A stretch of DNA of 64,000 bases, from assembly GCA_963736975.1 (NCBI GenBank), contig CAVTQY010000001.1:3658001-3722000 (forward strand), in the 5' to 3' direction. The translations under genes were made by a program, and so were the position numbers. Positions 45,762 through 54,427 of this stretch are shown here, piece after piece. Under the pieces are notes generated by a model. The model worked only from the letters and a program-made list of their open reading frames with translations, was not told the DNA's origin and did not search any database. Positions within the stretch are counted from its first letter, which is position 1; every line of letters starts with the position of its first letter. The DNA comes from CAVTQY01 sp963736975 (lineage in GTDB: Bacteria > Pseudomonadota > Alphaproteobacteria > Acetobacterales > Acetobacteraceae).

Positions 45762-46850
45762 ATGAGGCTCATCTTCTCCGCTTTGGTCTGTACCCTGTTC
45801 ACGGCGTCCGCATGGGCTCAGTCGCAACCGCAGCAGCAACTGATTGTCCGGGCCAACCAGGGCACCGTCGGCGTGATCACCGGGATGGAAGGGGGAACCT
45901 ATGCGCGCACAGCGGCGGACCTGACCATCCTTGATAGCGACACGCTTCGTGTGCTGCCGGTGCTGGGTAAAGGCTCACTGCAGAACCTTTCGGACATCCT
46001 CTATCTCAAAGGAATCGATATCGGCTTCGTCCAGGCCGACGCGCTGACCTACGCGAAGCAGCATAATCTGTTTCCCAATCTCACGCAGGGCATCCGCTAC
46101 ATTGCCAAGCTATACAATGAGGAGGTGCATATCCTCGCTCGCAAGGACATCGCCGAGCTCAAGCAGCTCGAGGGTCAGCGCGTCAATGTCGATGTGGAGG
46201 GCAGCGGCTCCGCGATGACTGCCGAGATCGTGCTCGACGAGCTCGGCATTCACCCGAAAATCGAGCATGCCAAACAGGTGGATGGCGTGCAGGAACTGGA
46301 GCACGGTGATATTGCCGCCATCATCCATGTCGGCGGTGCGCCGATCCCGCTGATCGCAAACGTGCCGGCCGATCTCGGGATCCATTTCCTTCCGGTCCCG
46401 ATTGATCAGGCGCTGCTGTCCGAGACTTATCTGCCGGATGAGTTCACCCACCAGGAGTATCCGTCGCTGGTCCCAGCCACCGCATCAGTCCCGACGATCG
46501 CCGTTGGCGACGTGATGGCAGTCTATGCTTGGCAGCCTGGGACTGAGCGCTACAGCAAGGTGGCGCGGTTCGTGGATGCCTTCTTCGGCAATTACCAACA
46601 GTTCCTCAAACCGCCGCGCCATCCGAAATGGCGGGAGGTCAATCTGGCGGCGCAGGTACCGGGTTGGATACGCTTCGGGCCGGCGCAGGAGTGGCTGGAG
46701 AAACAGGCGGCATCAGCGGCGAACGGCGCGGGCCAGAACGAGTTTGACCAGTTTCTCACGCGCGTCGGCGGCGGCGACCTCACCGAGACGCAGAAAGAAA
46801 CGCTCTTCCGCCAGTTCGTGGAATGGCACAGCCAGCACACGACACAGTAG
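45762..46850 (+). CDS. TAXI-family TRAP-type solute-binding protein, orphan
   Basis: 362 aa periplasmic binding protein with a signal peptide (MRLIFSALVCTLFTASAWAQ). TAXI (TRAP-associated extracytoplasmic immunogenic) pattern: GTVGVITGMEGGTYARTAADL, SLQNLSDILYLKGIDIGFVQAD, LYNEEVHILARKDI, VNVDVEGSGSAMTAEIVLDELG and DIAAIIHVGGAP. No TRAP permease (DctQM) gene lies nearby, so it is an orphan receptor. An alternative start at ATG 45708 overlaps the stop of the ExeA-like gene (ATGA), suggesting the two are co-expressed. Ligand unknown. Confidence 0.85.
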   Translation: MRLIFSALVCTLFTASAWAQSQPQQQLIVRANQGTVGVITGMEGGTYARTAADLTILDSDTLRVLPVLGKGSLQNLSDILYLKGIDIGFVQADALTYAKQHNLFPNLTQGIRYIAKLYNEEVHILARKDIAELKQLEGQRVNVDVEGSGSAMTAEIVLDELGIHPKIEHAKQVDGVQELEHGDIAAIIHVGGAPIPLIANVPADLGIHFLPVPIDQALLSETYLPDEFTHQEYPSLVPATASVPTIAVGDVMAVYAWQPGTERYSKVARFVDAFFGNYQQFLKPPRHPKWREVNLAAQVPGWIRFGPAQEWLEKQAASAANGAGQNEFDQFLTRVGGGDLTETQKETLFRQFVEWHSQHTTQ

Positions 46851-46874
46851 CGGCAGGGTCGCGGCATCTGTGAT

Positions 46875-46899
46875 CCGCTCTCGGCCCCTTCGGGAGCGG
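46875..46899 (+). terminator. Hairpin 25 bp after the TAXI gene
   Basis: CCGCTC (46875-46880) pairs with GAGCGG (46894-46899), with further short pairing across the CCCCTTCGGG loop. No T-run follows. It is placed correctly for ending an ExeA/TAXI transcript. Weak evidence. Confidence 0.4.
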
Positions 46900-47219
46900 T
46901 CTCGACGTCCGGCACCTGAGTCCGCCATCTATGGTGCAACCAGGAGCCACGCGTGTCCGCCTACCCTCCTTCGCCCTGCCCCTGTCCTGTTTATCCGAAG
47001 ATGCGACGGTTGATACGTTGATACCCAGTGCTCCCCGGTACTCCGGTAGGACAGCGAGCTGATTCCCTTGGCGAAGGCTGCTTCCTGGCATTTTACAACC
47101 GCCTTGATCAGCTTTGCAGGTTCCTCGCGGAACGGCAACTCTTTATCCCCCGTCTCGAGACAATGTACCCTCTACACTCATCGTATTTTCAGCTTGCCAT
47201 TGATCCTGCCGAGCAGAGA

Positions 47220-47840
47220 TCGGCAAGAAGATCGACACTGCGGAACTTTCATCTGCAACGATCGCGAAGACGGCGAGCGCCACTTGGCGGCCCGCGTCGG
47301 AAATGTCGAGAGGAGCATGGTGGTCGGCAGGTATTGGGTAGGAGGTTTATCTCCGCTTCGACCAATATGGACCGGACATCCGGAGCACCATCAGTGAGTG
47401 TGGTCGCGGTCACGGTCACTTCTCGTGTCCTCGACGTAGCCGATGGCTGGAAGGTCTCAGCGGGTCAGCGGCAATGGGGTCAGTGCGGCTTTTACCACTG
47501 CGCCGAATCCTCCTTGGCTCCATGTAGCGACGCGATTGCAGCACGCCGCGCAATCCGGCACCGCGCAGTCGATGGACGATCCAGCCGGGGACCACGCCAA
47601 AGCCAAGATCCTCGAGGAGGTCGAGCGTATGCGCTGGCGCATCTGGAACGCCCAGGCCAAGACTGGAAGCGCAGCCTTGACTGCGTCCGCAAGGTCATGC
47701 ATGTTTACTGCGGCGAACGTGGTGATTACGCGGGGAGACCGGCATCGCGCAAGGCCGTGGCATGTGTCGCACAATGTCGACGAATCTCTCCGAAGCCAAA
47801 GGAACAAGCGACATCATGCCGGTCAGCGGGTGGAAAGTTC
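47220..47840 (+). pseudogene. Probable transposase remnant (ISKra4-like), frameshifted
   Basis: Across two frames one can read LHVATRLQHAAQS, KAKILEEVERMRWRIWN and DWKRSLDCVRKVMHVYCGERG. The order resembles the segment of ISKra4/ISL3-like transposases where a WFH(I/V)..R.QH block is followed by a W/HLWHG-type helix. The upstream bases 47220-47400 (ERHLAARVGNVE) could be earlier parts. Stops and shifts interrupt it. The remaining gap (46900-47219) shows nothing recognisable. Family naming is tentative. Confidence 0.42.
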
Positions 47841-47876
47841 CTAGGAAGATCCTACCAACAAAATTAGAACCTGTCA

Positions 47877-48440
47877 TCATTTCGAAACGGAGAGACGAAA
47901 GCCGAAAACGGTCAGGCTCGCATCCACGGGCGTGACACCTTTAAGCCGCGCCGGCAATCCATGGATCTCCAGATCATCTACAAACATACGCGGCGTTCCC
48001 CGCTCGATAAACTCAAGGAAATGCATAAGGGCTGACCACTGAGGCGCATAAACGGAGACACGCAGGCCGATCCGGCGGTATCCACCCACCTGACCAGTGG
48101 ACAGCATTTCGGCGCTGCTCACGGAAACACCGGATTTCTCTGCCATGTCCTGGACAAATTCCTGCAATTCGGCCCCGGCGATAGGATCGGTAGTTCCAGT
48201 CAGCAAGACGCGGGCCGGCGTAGCCTCAGCCGCAGCAGCCGCTGCCCGCCGAAGATCAGGTAACTTGGCCACGATCGTTTCCATATGCCGCGCAAGAGTG
48301 CGGCGTTCTGCAATCAAATCGGAGCGGCTAGAATACCATTGCAAAACTGGTCCGACAACACCTAGCCACAGCGCAAATGCCGCAGCACCCGCTAGAGCCA
48401 CCGCAAGGATCTGACCCTGACGTCCTTCAGGAAGGCGCAT
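47877..48440 (-). CDS. gspM: T2SS GspM-like protein, displaced and inverted
   Basis: 187 aa from ATG 48440 (MRLPEGRQGQILAVALAG). One N-terminal membrane helix (about residues 9-29), a coiled coil (RSDLIAERRTLARHMETIV), then a ferredoxin-like periplasmic domain (ELQEFVQDMAEKSGVSVSSAEML, shown in part; YRRIGLRVSVYAPQWSALMHFLEFIE) as in GspM of the type II M subtype. GspM normally follows gspL; here it is 9 kb away, on the other strand, next to transposase debris, and divergent from gspG. The upstream 27 residues of the open frame to 48521 are not family-like. Confidence 0.85.
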   Translation of the reverse strand: MRLPEGRQGQILAVALAGAAAFALWLGVVGPVLQWYSSRSDLIAERRTLARHMETIVAKLPDLRRAAAAAAEATPARVLLTGTTDPIAGAELQEFVQDMAEKSGVSVSSAEMLSTGQVGGYRRIGLRVSVYAPQWSALMHFLEFIERGTPRMFVDDLEIHGLPARLKGVTPVDASLTVFGFRLSVSK

Positions 48441-48574
48441 GCCCAAAACATAACACAAGCGGGTTCTCTGCCAAAGGCAAACGGGGCCCGCAGGTTCGAT
48501 ATCCCCGTTGCAGCGTTCCAATTAGCCGCGGTTCCTCCTAATCTGCCACCTTATTGAGGAAAAGGAGAAATTCG

Positions 48575-49033
48575 GTGCATTATCCCGAGAGGCGAAATCG
48601 GCTAGATTGCAGCGACGAAAGCCAAGCGGGATTTACGCTGCTCGAAATACTAGTCGTCATCGTCATTCTAGGTCTATTAATTGGGCTGGTGGCGCCAGCC
48701 GCTTTGCGCCAACTCAGCGGGGCGCGAGTTTCTTTGGCGCACCAGTCGATAGATCGGCTCGGATCGGTCCTCGATCTGTATAAGCTGGATATCGGCAGTT
48801 ATCCTACAACCGACCAGGGGTTAAGGGCGCTTGTTGAGAAACCGGCGGAAGTTGCGAACTGGGCCGGCCCCTATATCAAGGGTGACAAGGTCCCGATCGA
48901 CCCATGGAACCATCCTTATATCTACCGTAACCCATCTAACCGTACCGGTCACGACTACGATCTCTGTTCACCAGGGCCTTCTGCGCAGACAGGCGCTATG
49001 GCGGAGGAAGAAGCCTTGATCTGCAATCCCTGA
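48575..49033 (+). CDS. gspG: T2SS major pseudopilin GspG
   Basis: 152 aa. GTG 48575 has an AAGGAGA ribosome-binding site about seven bases upstream; a TTG at 48554 is in frame but sits before that site. Prepilin motif AGFTLLEILVVIVILGLLIG, then the GspG core: LYKLDIGSYPTTDQGLRALV, GPYIKGDKVPIDPWNHPYIY and YDLCSPGP with the calcium-site region. This major pilin is usually next to gspF/gspH; here it stands alone beyond the inverted gspM. The 134-bp gspM-gspG gap is divergent and should hold both promoters. Confidence 0.92.
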   Translation: MHYPERRNRLDCSDESQAGFTLLEILVVIVILGLLIGLVAPAALRQLSGARVSLAHQSIDRLGSVLDLYKLDIGSYPTTDQGLRALVEKPAEVANWAGPYIKGDKVPIDPWNHPYIYRNPSNRTGHDYDLCSPGPSAQTGAMAEEEALICNP

Positions 49034-49164
49034 CTTTTAGGCTTGGACGGGAACTCATGTAGCCATATGAGGAATGCAGGCGAGGCCCTCTATCAGGCGC
49101 TATTTTTCCAAGGTCGAGACCGCTCCGCCGCGAGCTGACCGCCTGCTAGCGCTCCGGACGGGTG

Positions 49165-49632
49165 TTACGGATGCCGAGAGCGCGCACGCGCGCACTTCCG
49201 CGGCACATCGCCGAATGCCACGAATCCGTTCTTGTGGAAGCGGATAAGTGTCTCGACACGTGTCATCGCAAAACTCGACATGCCCGCGCGGCTCCAACCG
49301 ACCGTCGCAATGAACACCGATATGCGATCCGCGCCGCGGCCGACCGTCGCCCAGTCCGCTTGCATCTGCAGCCCCGGCTCGGTCTCGAACCGCACGATCG
49401 GCTCAGGAGCCGGCAGCGATATGAGACGGCGGAGGAACTGCCTCACTCGCGTCCACCGCCTGGGTACCCGCGAGCCTTGATCCCGCGAAACAGGAACTGC
49501 CGCCGGAGTCCGATCCGGTGCAGCTGCCTTCACCCGAGCGATAAGGTAGTCCTTGAAGGTATCCAGCTTTTCAGCCGCTTCGGAGCGGCTTGCGCGTCTC
49601 CGCTGCTTCGCCCCGCGCAAATACCGTTGCAC
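49165..49632 (-). pseudogene. IS21-family IstA transposase remnant
   Basis: The 155-codon frame reads EKLDTFKDYLIARV, then FETEPGLQMQADWATVGRG, RISVFIATVGWSRAG and VETLIRFHKNGFVAFGDVPR. These match the DDE core region of IstA (usual ETxPGEQMQVDWA...LSVFIATLGYSRA...AFGGVPRE). It starts after the N-terminal HTH, stops before the last catalytic Glu region, and no IstB is present. A relic. Confidence 0.85.
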
Positions 49633-50996
49633 CTATTGCGCGAGTTCATTGATGATGCCTTAGTACCGGTGAGCAACCTCATTAACGGCACGACAAGCTC
49701 GAACAGCACGACGTAATCTGGGCAGAGGGCGTTCCCTGTGAAACTCTGCTGAATGTCTACGAGAATGCGGTCAATTTTCCGAGTATCTTCGGGAATATGG
49801 ACTGCCAACATGCGAAAATGCCCCATGCGTACCCTTGGTTTCGGCCATCGGGTTGAGATAAAATCGCAATTCCGCAGCGCTATCTCACCCTTGATTGATC
49901 GGCGCCGGAACCTCTCTCTCATTCGAGATAAGCTGGAAGAGGGTAAGCCTGTCGGTTTGCGGCAACCGGAACTCATATTTTGAAATTCGCCTATTCATTG
50001 CGGAAGGCTGCGATGATTCGGTGAGTTCGCTGGGGTCGGCCTTCGTCACGGCGAGCTTCTGCCATAATGGGGATTAGAAGAGAGAGAAGCGTCGCAGGCG
50101 CTTTATTCCTAACCAGAGCCATTGATCCCGCTCCAGTCACCCAGTCAGCTCACCACCCGAAGTGGATCCCTTCTGCTCCGGACTTGGCTCACAGGTGAAA
50201 AGCCGCTGCGACCACACTTGCCGTCGTCGTGCCAACCGCCCTGACCGGTAGCAATATCTCAGCAACGATCTGCGCGTTCTCCGGGCCGACCAACGCCTCC
50301 GCCTCGCTGGTCCGGTCAGAACCTCAAGCCGCCGAAGCCATCCTTCGGATCAGCATTAAGGTCATCCATAATGTTAGCCCGAAGCCGTTGCTCCGGATTC
50401 GCGAGCACATCCACCGCCTCCAGCGAAAGAAGGGCCCGGCGTTTCGCTTATACCTGAACTCCACCAACCAGGTTCGTCCGTCAGCCAAGTAGTTATGATA
50501 CCGGAATGTAATCCCCGCCAATTGTCCTTTTCCGGCCATGAGAACCCTAACAGGTGATGGTCTTCCTGCCATATTCTTAATCTTCCCTAGCATCATTGTG
50601 GATGCGATCTGGAGTGTGGGATGTTACACATCGCGAAAGGCGGTGACAAATGGCGAAGGACAGCTACACATCGCGGCCACGCTTACCGAGGTTGCCAAGC
50701 AACTGCGCGCCGCAGAACTAGCCGAGCGAACTGAGATCGTGAGCATGCGTGCAAAGCGAACCTCCGGCAGGTCCGAATGTCCGACGACCATGCGGGCAAG
50801 CTCGACACTGCGAAGCAAAAGCAGGCCGGTGCCGCCGATTTCAGGCGCAGACGCGGCACCGCGCGGCATGGAACAGGAGCATGTCTTCGATGCCGCGGGA
50901 TCCGCTCAAGTTCACCGGGCTTGTCGCAGGCTTTGGGGGTGACCGCGTGATCGACGGCTTCGGCGAGGGCCTCGAGGCCGCGGACACGTCCTGGCA
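49633..50996 (+). other. 1.36-kb region without a recognisable gene
   Basis: Only short frames (up to about 150 codons) on either strand, none with a motif, signal peptide or ribosome-binding site that I trust. Codon composition changes along the stretch and it lies next to an IS21 relic, so decayed mobile DNA is the likely content. The right end should carry the promoter of the flippase gene. Confidence 0.4.
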
Positions 50997-52445
50997 ATGC
51001 AGGATCTGAAGGGAAAGACCATCCGCGGCGGGGCGGCGCGGCTGGCTGCGCAGGCGGCCAGCCTCGTGCTGCGCATGGGTGCTCTCGTCGTGCTGGCGCG
51101 GCTGTTGGGCCCTAAGGATTTCGGGTTGGTCGGCATGGTCACGGCATTCACCGGCGTGCTGACCTGGTTCCGCGATTTCGGGCTGTCTGCGGCTGCCGTG
51201 CAGCGCGCGGACATCACCGGGGATCAGCACTCGACCCTCTTCTGGATCAACGTCGTGCTCGGCGCGCTGCTGGCGCTCGTGACACTGGCGGCGGCACCGG
51301 CCATTGCCGCATTCTACCACGAGCCTCGCCTGCTTCAGGTGGCAGCGGTGCTGGGGACGGCGTTCCTGTTCAACGCGATGGGCATACAGCACTCCACGCT
51401 GTTGCAGCGGCAGATGCGCTTCACCGCCCTGGCAGCGATCAGCGTGGTGTCGCTGATGGTCGGCACCGCGATCGCCATCGGCGGAGCCGCAATCGGCTAC
51501 GGATATTGGGCTCTCGTCGCGACGTCGGTGACAACCCCACTTGTCGCCAGCATCGGCTTCTGGCTGGTGACGGGCTGGATCCCAGGGATGCCGCGCCTAC
51601 ACGCCGGCATCCGCTCGATGCTGCATTTCGGCGGCACGCTCACGCTGAACGGCATCATCGCCTACATCGCCTTCAACGCGGACAAAGTGATGATCGGGCG
51701 GTTTCTTGGCGTCGATGCCATCGGCATCTACGGACGGGGCTTTCAGCTCGTCAGCATTCCTACCGACAATCTGAATTCGGCAGTCGGCGAGGTGGCGTTC
51801 TCCGCGCTCTCCCGCCTGCAGAACGATCCTGCTCGCCTCAGAAGCTACTTCCTGAAGGGCTTCTCGTTTGTCCTCGGGCTGACCTTACCCATCACGATCG
51901 CCTGCGCGCTGTTTGCAGACGATGTCGTGCTCGTCCTGCTGGGGCCGAAGTGGCACGCCTCGATCCAGATCGTCCGCCTGCTGGCCCCGACGATCGCGGT
52001 GATTGCCGTCATCAACCCGATGGGATGGCTGATATACTCGCTCGGGCTGGTGCAGCGGAGCCTTCGGATTGCGCTGGTCTTTGCACCCATCATGATCCTG
52101 GGCTGCGTGTTGGGATTACCGTATGGCGCAAGGGGGGTGGCGTTCGCCTACACGGCGGTGATGGTGCTGTGGATGGTTCCGCATATCGCGTGGTGCGTGC
52201 ACGGCACGCCAGTTTCCCCTCGGGATGTCGCCGCGGCGGTGATGCGGCCGCTGGCCTCCGGCGTCGTGGCGGGAGCCGTCGGCTTGGCCGTGCGGCTGAT
52301 GTGCGCCGGCTTCCTTTCGCCCTTGCTCAGGCTTTTCCTGGAGAGCGGCGTGCTGGCCGTAACGTTCTTTGCCGTGCTGGTCTTCGTGGCCGGGCAGAAG
52401 GCGCTCTATGTCGATCTCCTGCGGGGGCTGAGCAGGGGAAGGTGA
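50997..52445 (+). CDS. Wzx-like oligosaccharide flippase (MOP superfamily)
   Basis: 482 aa with about 12-14 hydrophobic helices. It opens with KTIRGGAARLAAQAASLVLR and LARLLGPKDFGLVGMVTAF, the usual start of the polysaccharide biosynthesis/flippase family. Later blocks are FNADKVMIGRFLGVDAIGIYGRGFQL and LPITIACALFADDVVLVLLG (motifs quoted separately). It would flip lipid-linked EPS repeat units to the periplasm. It is the only flippase seen in the window and lies 27 kb from the polymerase, beyond the T2SS genes, suggesting rearrangement of the EPS locus. Upstream 50 bp lack a strong ribosome-binding site. Confidence 0.9.
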   Translation: MQDLKGKTIRGGAARLAAQAASLVLRMGALVVLARLLGPKDFGLVGMVTAFTGVLTWFRDFGLSAAAVQRADITGDQHSTLFWINVVLGALLALVTLAAAPAIAAFYHEPRLLQVAAVLGTAFLFNAMGIQHSTLLQRQMRFTALAAISVVSLMVGTAIAIGGAAIGYGYWALVATSVTTPLVASIGFWLVTGWIPGMPRLHAGIRSMLHFGGTLTLNGIIAYIAFNADKVMIGRFLGVDAIGIYGRGFQLVSIPTDNLNSAVGEVAFSALSRLQNDPARLRSYFLKGFSFVLGLTLPITIACALFADDVVLVLLGPKWHASIQIVRLLAPTIAVIAVINPMGWLIYSLGLVQRSLRIALVFAPIMILGCVLGLPYGARGVAFAYTAVMVLWMVPHIAWCVHGTPVSPRDVAAAVMRPLASGVVAGAVGLAVRLMCAGFLSPLLRLFLESGVLAVTFFAVLVFVAGQKALYVDLLRGLSRGR

Positions 52446-52464
52446 GTTCAGGACTGCTGGACAG

Positions 52465-52676
52465 CCTGGCCTGAAATCCACCTTCGACAGCGCCTTCTGC
52501 CAACTGATCGATGATGAATGGCCGTCGTCCCCGCCTTGAGGAAGCGGCGATGGCCGGTGTTGCCGACCAGCGCTTTTGTCGCCGCGCTTCAGGTGTTGCT
52601 GCAGTGAGGCTAGGCTCGTGGCGCGCGGCGCGGCATCCCTCTCCGCCTCCTGGTGGTTGAGGCAGACGATGTAGCC
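52465..52676 (-). pseudogene. IS1634-family transposase remnant
   Basis: On the minus strand: GYIVCLNHQEAERDAAPRA and LQQHLKRGDK, then after a shift ALVGNTGHRRFLKA and FIIDQLAEGAV. These follow the IS1634/IS4-type order (YIVCRN..EA.KDA.R, L...GDKALVGN.GYRRFL). Only about 70 codons remain. It lies between the flippase gene and the tRNA remnant, at the presumed island border. Confidence 0.68.
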
Positions 52677-52760
52677 GGCCTCTTCGGTTGTGGATGTTCG
52701 CTGTATGTTGTGGTTCAATACAGGACGGTGCAGCCGGAAATCGAGCAGATTCAAGTTGTT

Positions 52761-52789
52761 CGGAGGTTCGAATCCCGTCACTCCGACCA
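52761..52789 (+). other. 3' end of a tRNA gene (tRNA-Pro-like), probable att site
   Basis: CGGAGGTTCGAATCC followed by CGTCACTCCGACCA reads as the T-loop (TTCGAAT), the 3' acceptor strand (CACTCCG), discriminator A and encoded CCA of a tRNA, matching the 3' end of alphaproteobacterial tRNA-Pro. No matching 5' acceptor (CGGAGTG), D-arm or anticodon arm precedes it, and the T-stem is partly mismatched, so it is a fragment and not a gene. Such 3' fragments are left when an element integrates into a tRNA gene. Eighteen bases later begins the KirBac gene. Confidence 0.7.
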
Positions 52790-52806
52790 TTCATGATCGA
52801 GCTGTT

Positions 52807-53781
52807 ATGACGCGGCAGCGCCCGCTGCGAAGTAAGCGCCCCGTGGTGTCGCGCCAGCGCGACGGCACCATGCGCATCCGCTACGGCGCGTTCGAGCTGT
52901 CGAAACGCGGCGCGGCGCGGTACGACCTGCGCGATCCGTATTACCTCGCCGTGGCGCTGAGCTGGCCGTGGTTTCTCGCGTCGCTGTTCGCGGTCGAGGT
53001 GGCGCTGAATGTGGTGTTCGCGTGCCTCTACCTGTTGCAGCCGGGCTCGATCGCCAATGCGCGGCCGGGGTCGTTTGGCGATGCGTTCTTTTTCAGCCTG
53101 GAGACGCTGGCGACGGTCGGTTACGGCGAGATGGTGCCGGGAACGCTGTACGGGCACTCGATCTCGGCCTGTGAGATCATGTGCGGCATGGCCTTCATCG
53201 CGATCGGCACCGGGCTGACCTTCGTGCGCTTTTCCCGGCCGCGGGCGAAAATCCTGTATGCGGCGACAGCGGTGGTGGCGACGCATCGCGGCCGTCGCAC
53301 GTTGATGATTCGCTTGGCGAACGGGCGCATAACGGCGCTGACGGGCGCTTCCGCGCGGCTCGTGGCGTTAATCGGGGAGACCACGCCCGAGGGGCAGTTC
53401 TACCGCACTATTCACGACCTGCGGCTGGTGCAGTCGCGCATGCCGATCTTCGCGCTGACCTGGACCGTGATGCACGACCTGGAGGAAGATGGTCCGTTGC
53501 AGGGCTGGGGTCCGGAGGAGCTTGCGGCGGCCGATGTGCGGCTGTTTCTGACGATCGAGGCGCGCGACTCGACGTTGGCCGCCGATATCCATGACACATA
53601 CGGCTATGCGGCCGACGAGATCCGCTTCGGGCACCGCTATGCCGATGCGGTGTCGATCGATGCCGAGGGACGTACGGTGGCGGATCTGATGCGCCTCAGC
53701 CTGCTCGAACCGGATGTTGGAGTGGGGCCGGCCGCGGACGAGCATATGGCCAATCTGGAAGCCGGTGCGGACGAAGCCTGA
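52807..53781 (+). CDS. Inward-rectifier potassium channel (KirBac-like)
   Basis: 324 aa. From ATG 52807 it has a slide helix (YDLRDPYYLAVALSWPWFL), outer helix, pore helix with selectivity filter TVGYGE at about residues 103-108, inner helix (CEIMCGMAFIAIGTGLTFVRFSRP), and the C-terminal immunoglobulin-like Kir domain (NGRITALTGASARLVAL, LTWTVMHDLEEDGPL). The frame is open upstream to 52690, but that part crosses the tRNA remnant. It conducts potassium at the inner membrane. It shares 17 bp with the next gene. Confidence 0.93.
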   Translation: MTRQRPLRSKRPVVSRQRDGTMRIRYGAFELSKRGAARYDLRDPYYLAVALSWPWFLASLFAVEVALNVVFACLYLLQPGSIANARPGSFGDAFFFSLETLATVGYGEMVPGTLYGHSISACEIMCGMAFIAIGTGLTFVRFSRPRAKILYAATAVVATHRGRRTLMIRLANGRITALTGASARLVALIGETTPEGQFYRTIHDLRLVQSRMPIFALTWTVMHDLEEDGPLQGWGPEELAAADVRLFLTIEARDSTLAADIHDTYGYAADEIRFGHRYADAVSIDAEGRTVADLMRLSLLEPDVGVGPAADEHMANLEAGADEA

Positions 53782-54280
53782 CCGCGCTGCCATCGTGATC
53801 TTCGGCGCGGCGGTTCGCCGGGGCGGGCGAGCGAGCGGCACGCTTCGCCGGCGGGTGGAAGCGGCGGTGGCGTTCGGCGCGGGGCTCGACGCGCCCTTGT
53901 TTGTGCCGACCGGCGGCATCGGCCGGTTTCCACCCGCCGAGGCTGCTGTCATGCAGTCGCTGCTGGTCGCGCTGGGAGTGCCGGCTGCGCGGATCCTGCG
54001 GGAGGAGACTGCGACGGATACGCTGTCGTCGGTGCGCGCTGTCGCGCGGCTGCTGCGGGCACACGGGCATGGTGGGGCAGTTTATGCGGCGAGCAGCGGC
54101 TATCACCTGCCGCGTTGCGTTCTCTTGCTGCGGCTGGCAGGACTCCCTGCCCGCGCCTGCCCGCCGCCGCAAGCGGCGAATGGCGTGCTGGCGCGGTGGT
54201 ATTGGCGGTTCAGGGAGGTGCCAGCAATTCTTTACGACGGGTTGGTGCTGATTGCGCTGCGGTTGGCGGGGCGATTATAG
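53765..54280 (+). CDS. DUF218 (YdcF-like) protein
   Basis: 171 aa. DUF218 motifs: AIVIFGAAVRRGG (usual lG.Gv..dG), LFVPTGGIGRFPPAEAAVM (TGG), ILREETATDTLSS (E...TR/DT), and AASSGYHLPRCVLLLR (in place of TS.yHm.Ra). GTG 53765 overlaps the channel gene, giving VRTKPDRAAIVIF; ATG 53714 would add 17 residues within the channel frame. There is a clear membrane-type C-terminal helix (AILYDGLVLIALRL). Function of the family is mostly unknown, linked to envelope homeostasis. Coupled to the potassium channel. Confidence 0.85.
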   Translation: MRTKPDRAAIVIFGAAVRRGGRASGTLRRRVEAAVAFGAGLDAPLFVPTGGIGRFPPAEAAVMQSLLVALGVPAARILREETATDTLSSVRAVARLLRAHGHGGAVYAASSGYHLPRCVLLLRLAGLPARACPPPQAANGVLARWYWRFREVPAILYDGLVLIALRLAGRL

Positions 54281-54427
54281 CCAGCCATCTACAGTCGTTT
54301 CATTGCAATTAACAACTGAACATAGAACCCGATTTACTGCTGGTGGACAGCAACAACCTGCACCGTTACTCTGCATTCACTTGGAGCGGCTGGCTTTCCG
54401 GGCGAGACTTGGTGGGAGAGAAAAGCA

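Noticed and set aside
47028..47867. 279-codon plus frame after the TAXI gene
   Set aside because: Composition is basic and irregular. Only its end matches part of a frameshifted transposase, so it is not one gene.
50229..50942. Two plus-strand frames (87 and 134 codons) before the flippase
   Set aside because: No motif or ribosome-binding site, in a region next to an IS21 relic; treated as non-coding debris.
52761..52789. A complete tRNA gene
   Set aside because: No 5' acceptor strand, D-arm or anticodon arm is found in the 80 bases upstream, and the T-stem is mismatched; only the 3' end is present.
52116..52790. Minus-strand frame starting MVGVTGFEP
   Set aside because: This start is the well-known false translation of the antisense of a tRNA 3' end. 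The rest runs through an IS1634 relic and into the antisense of the flippase gene.
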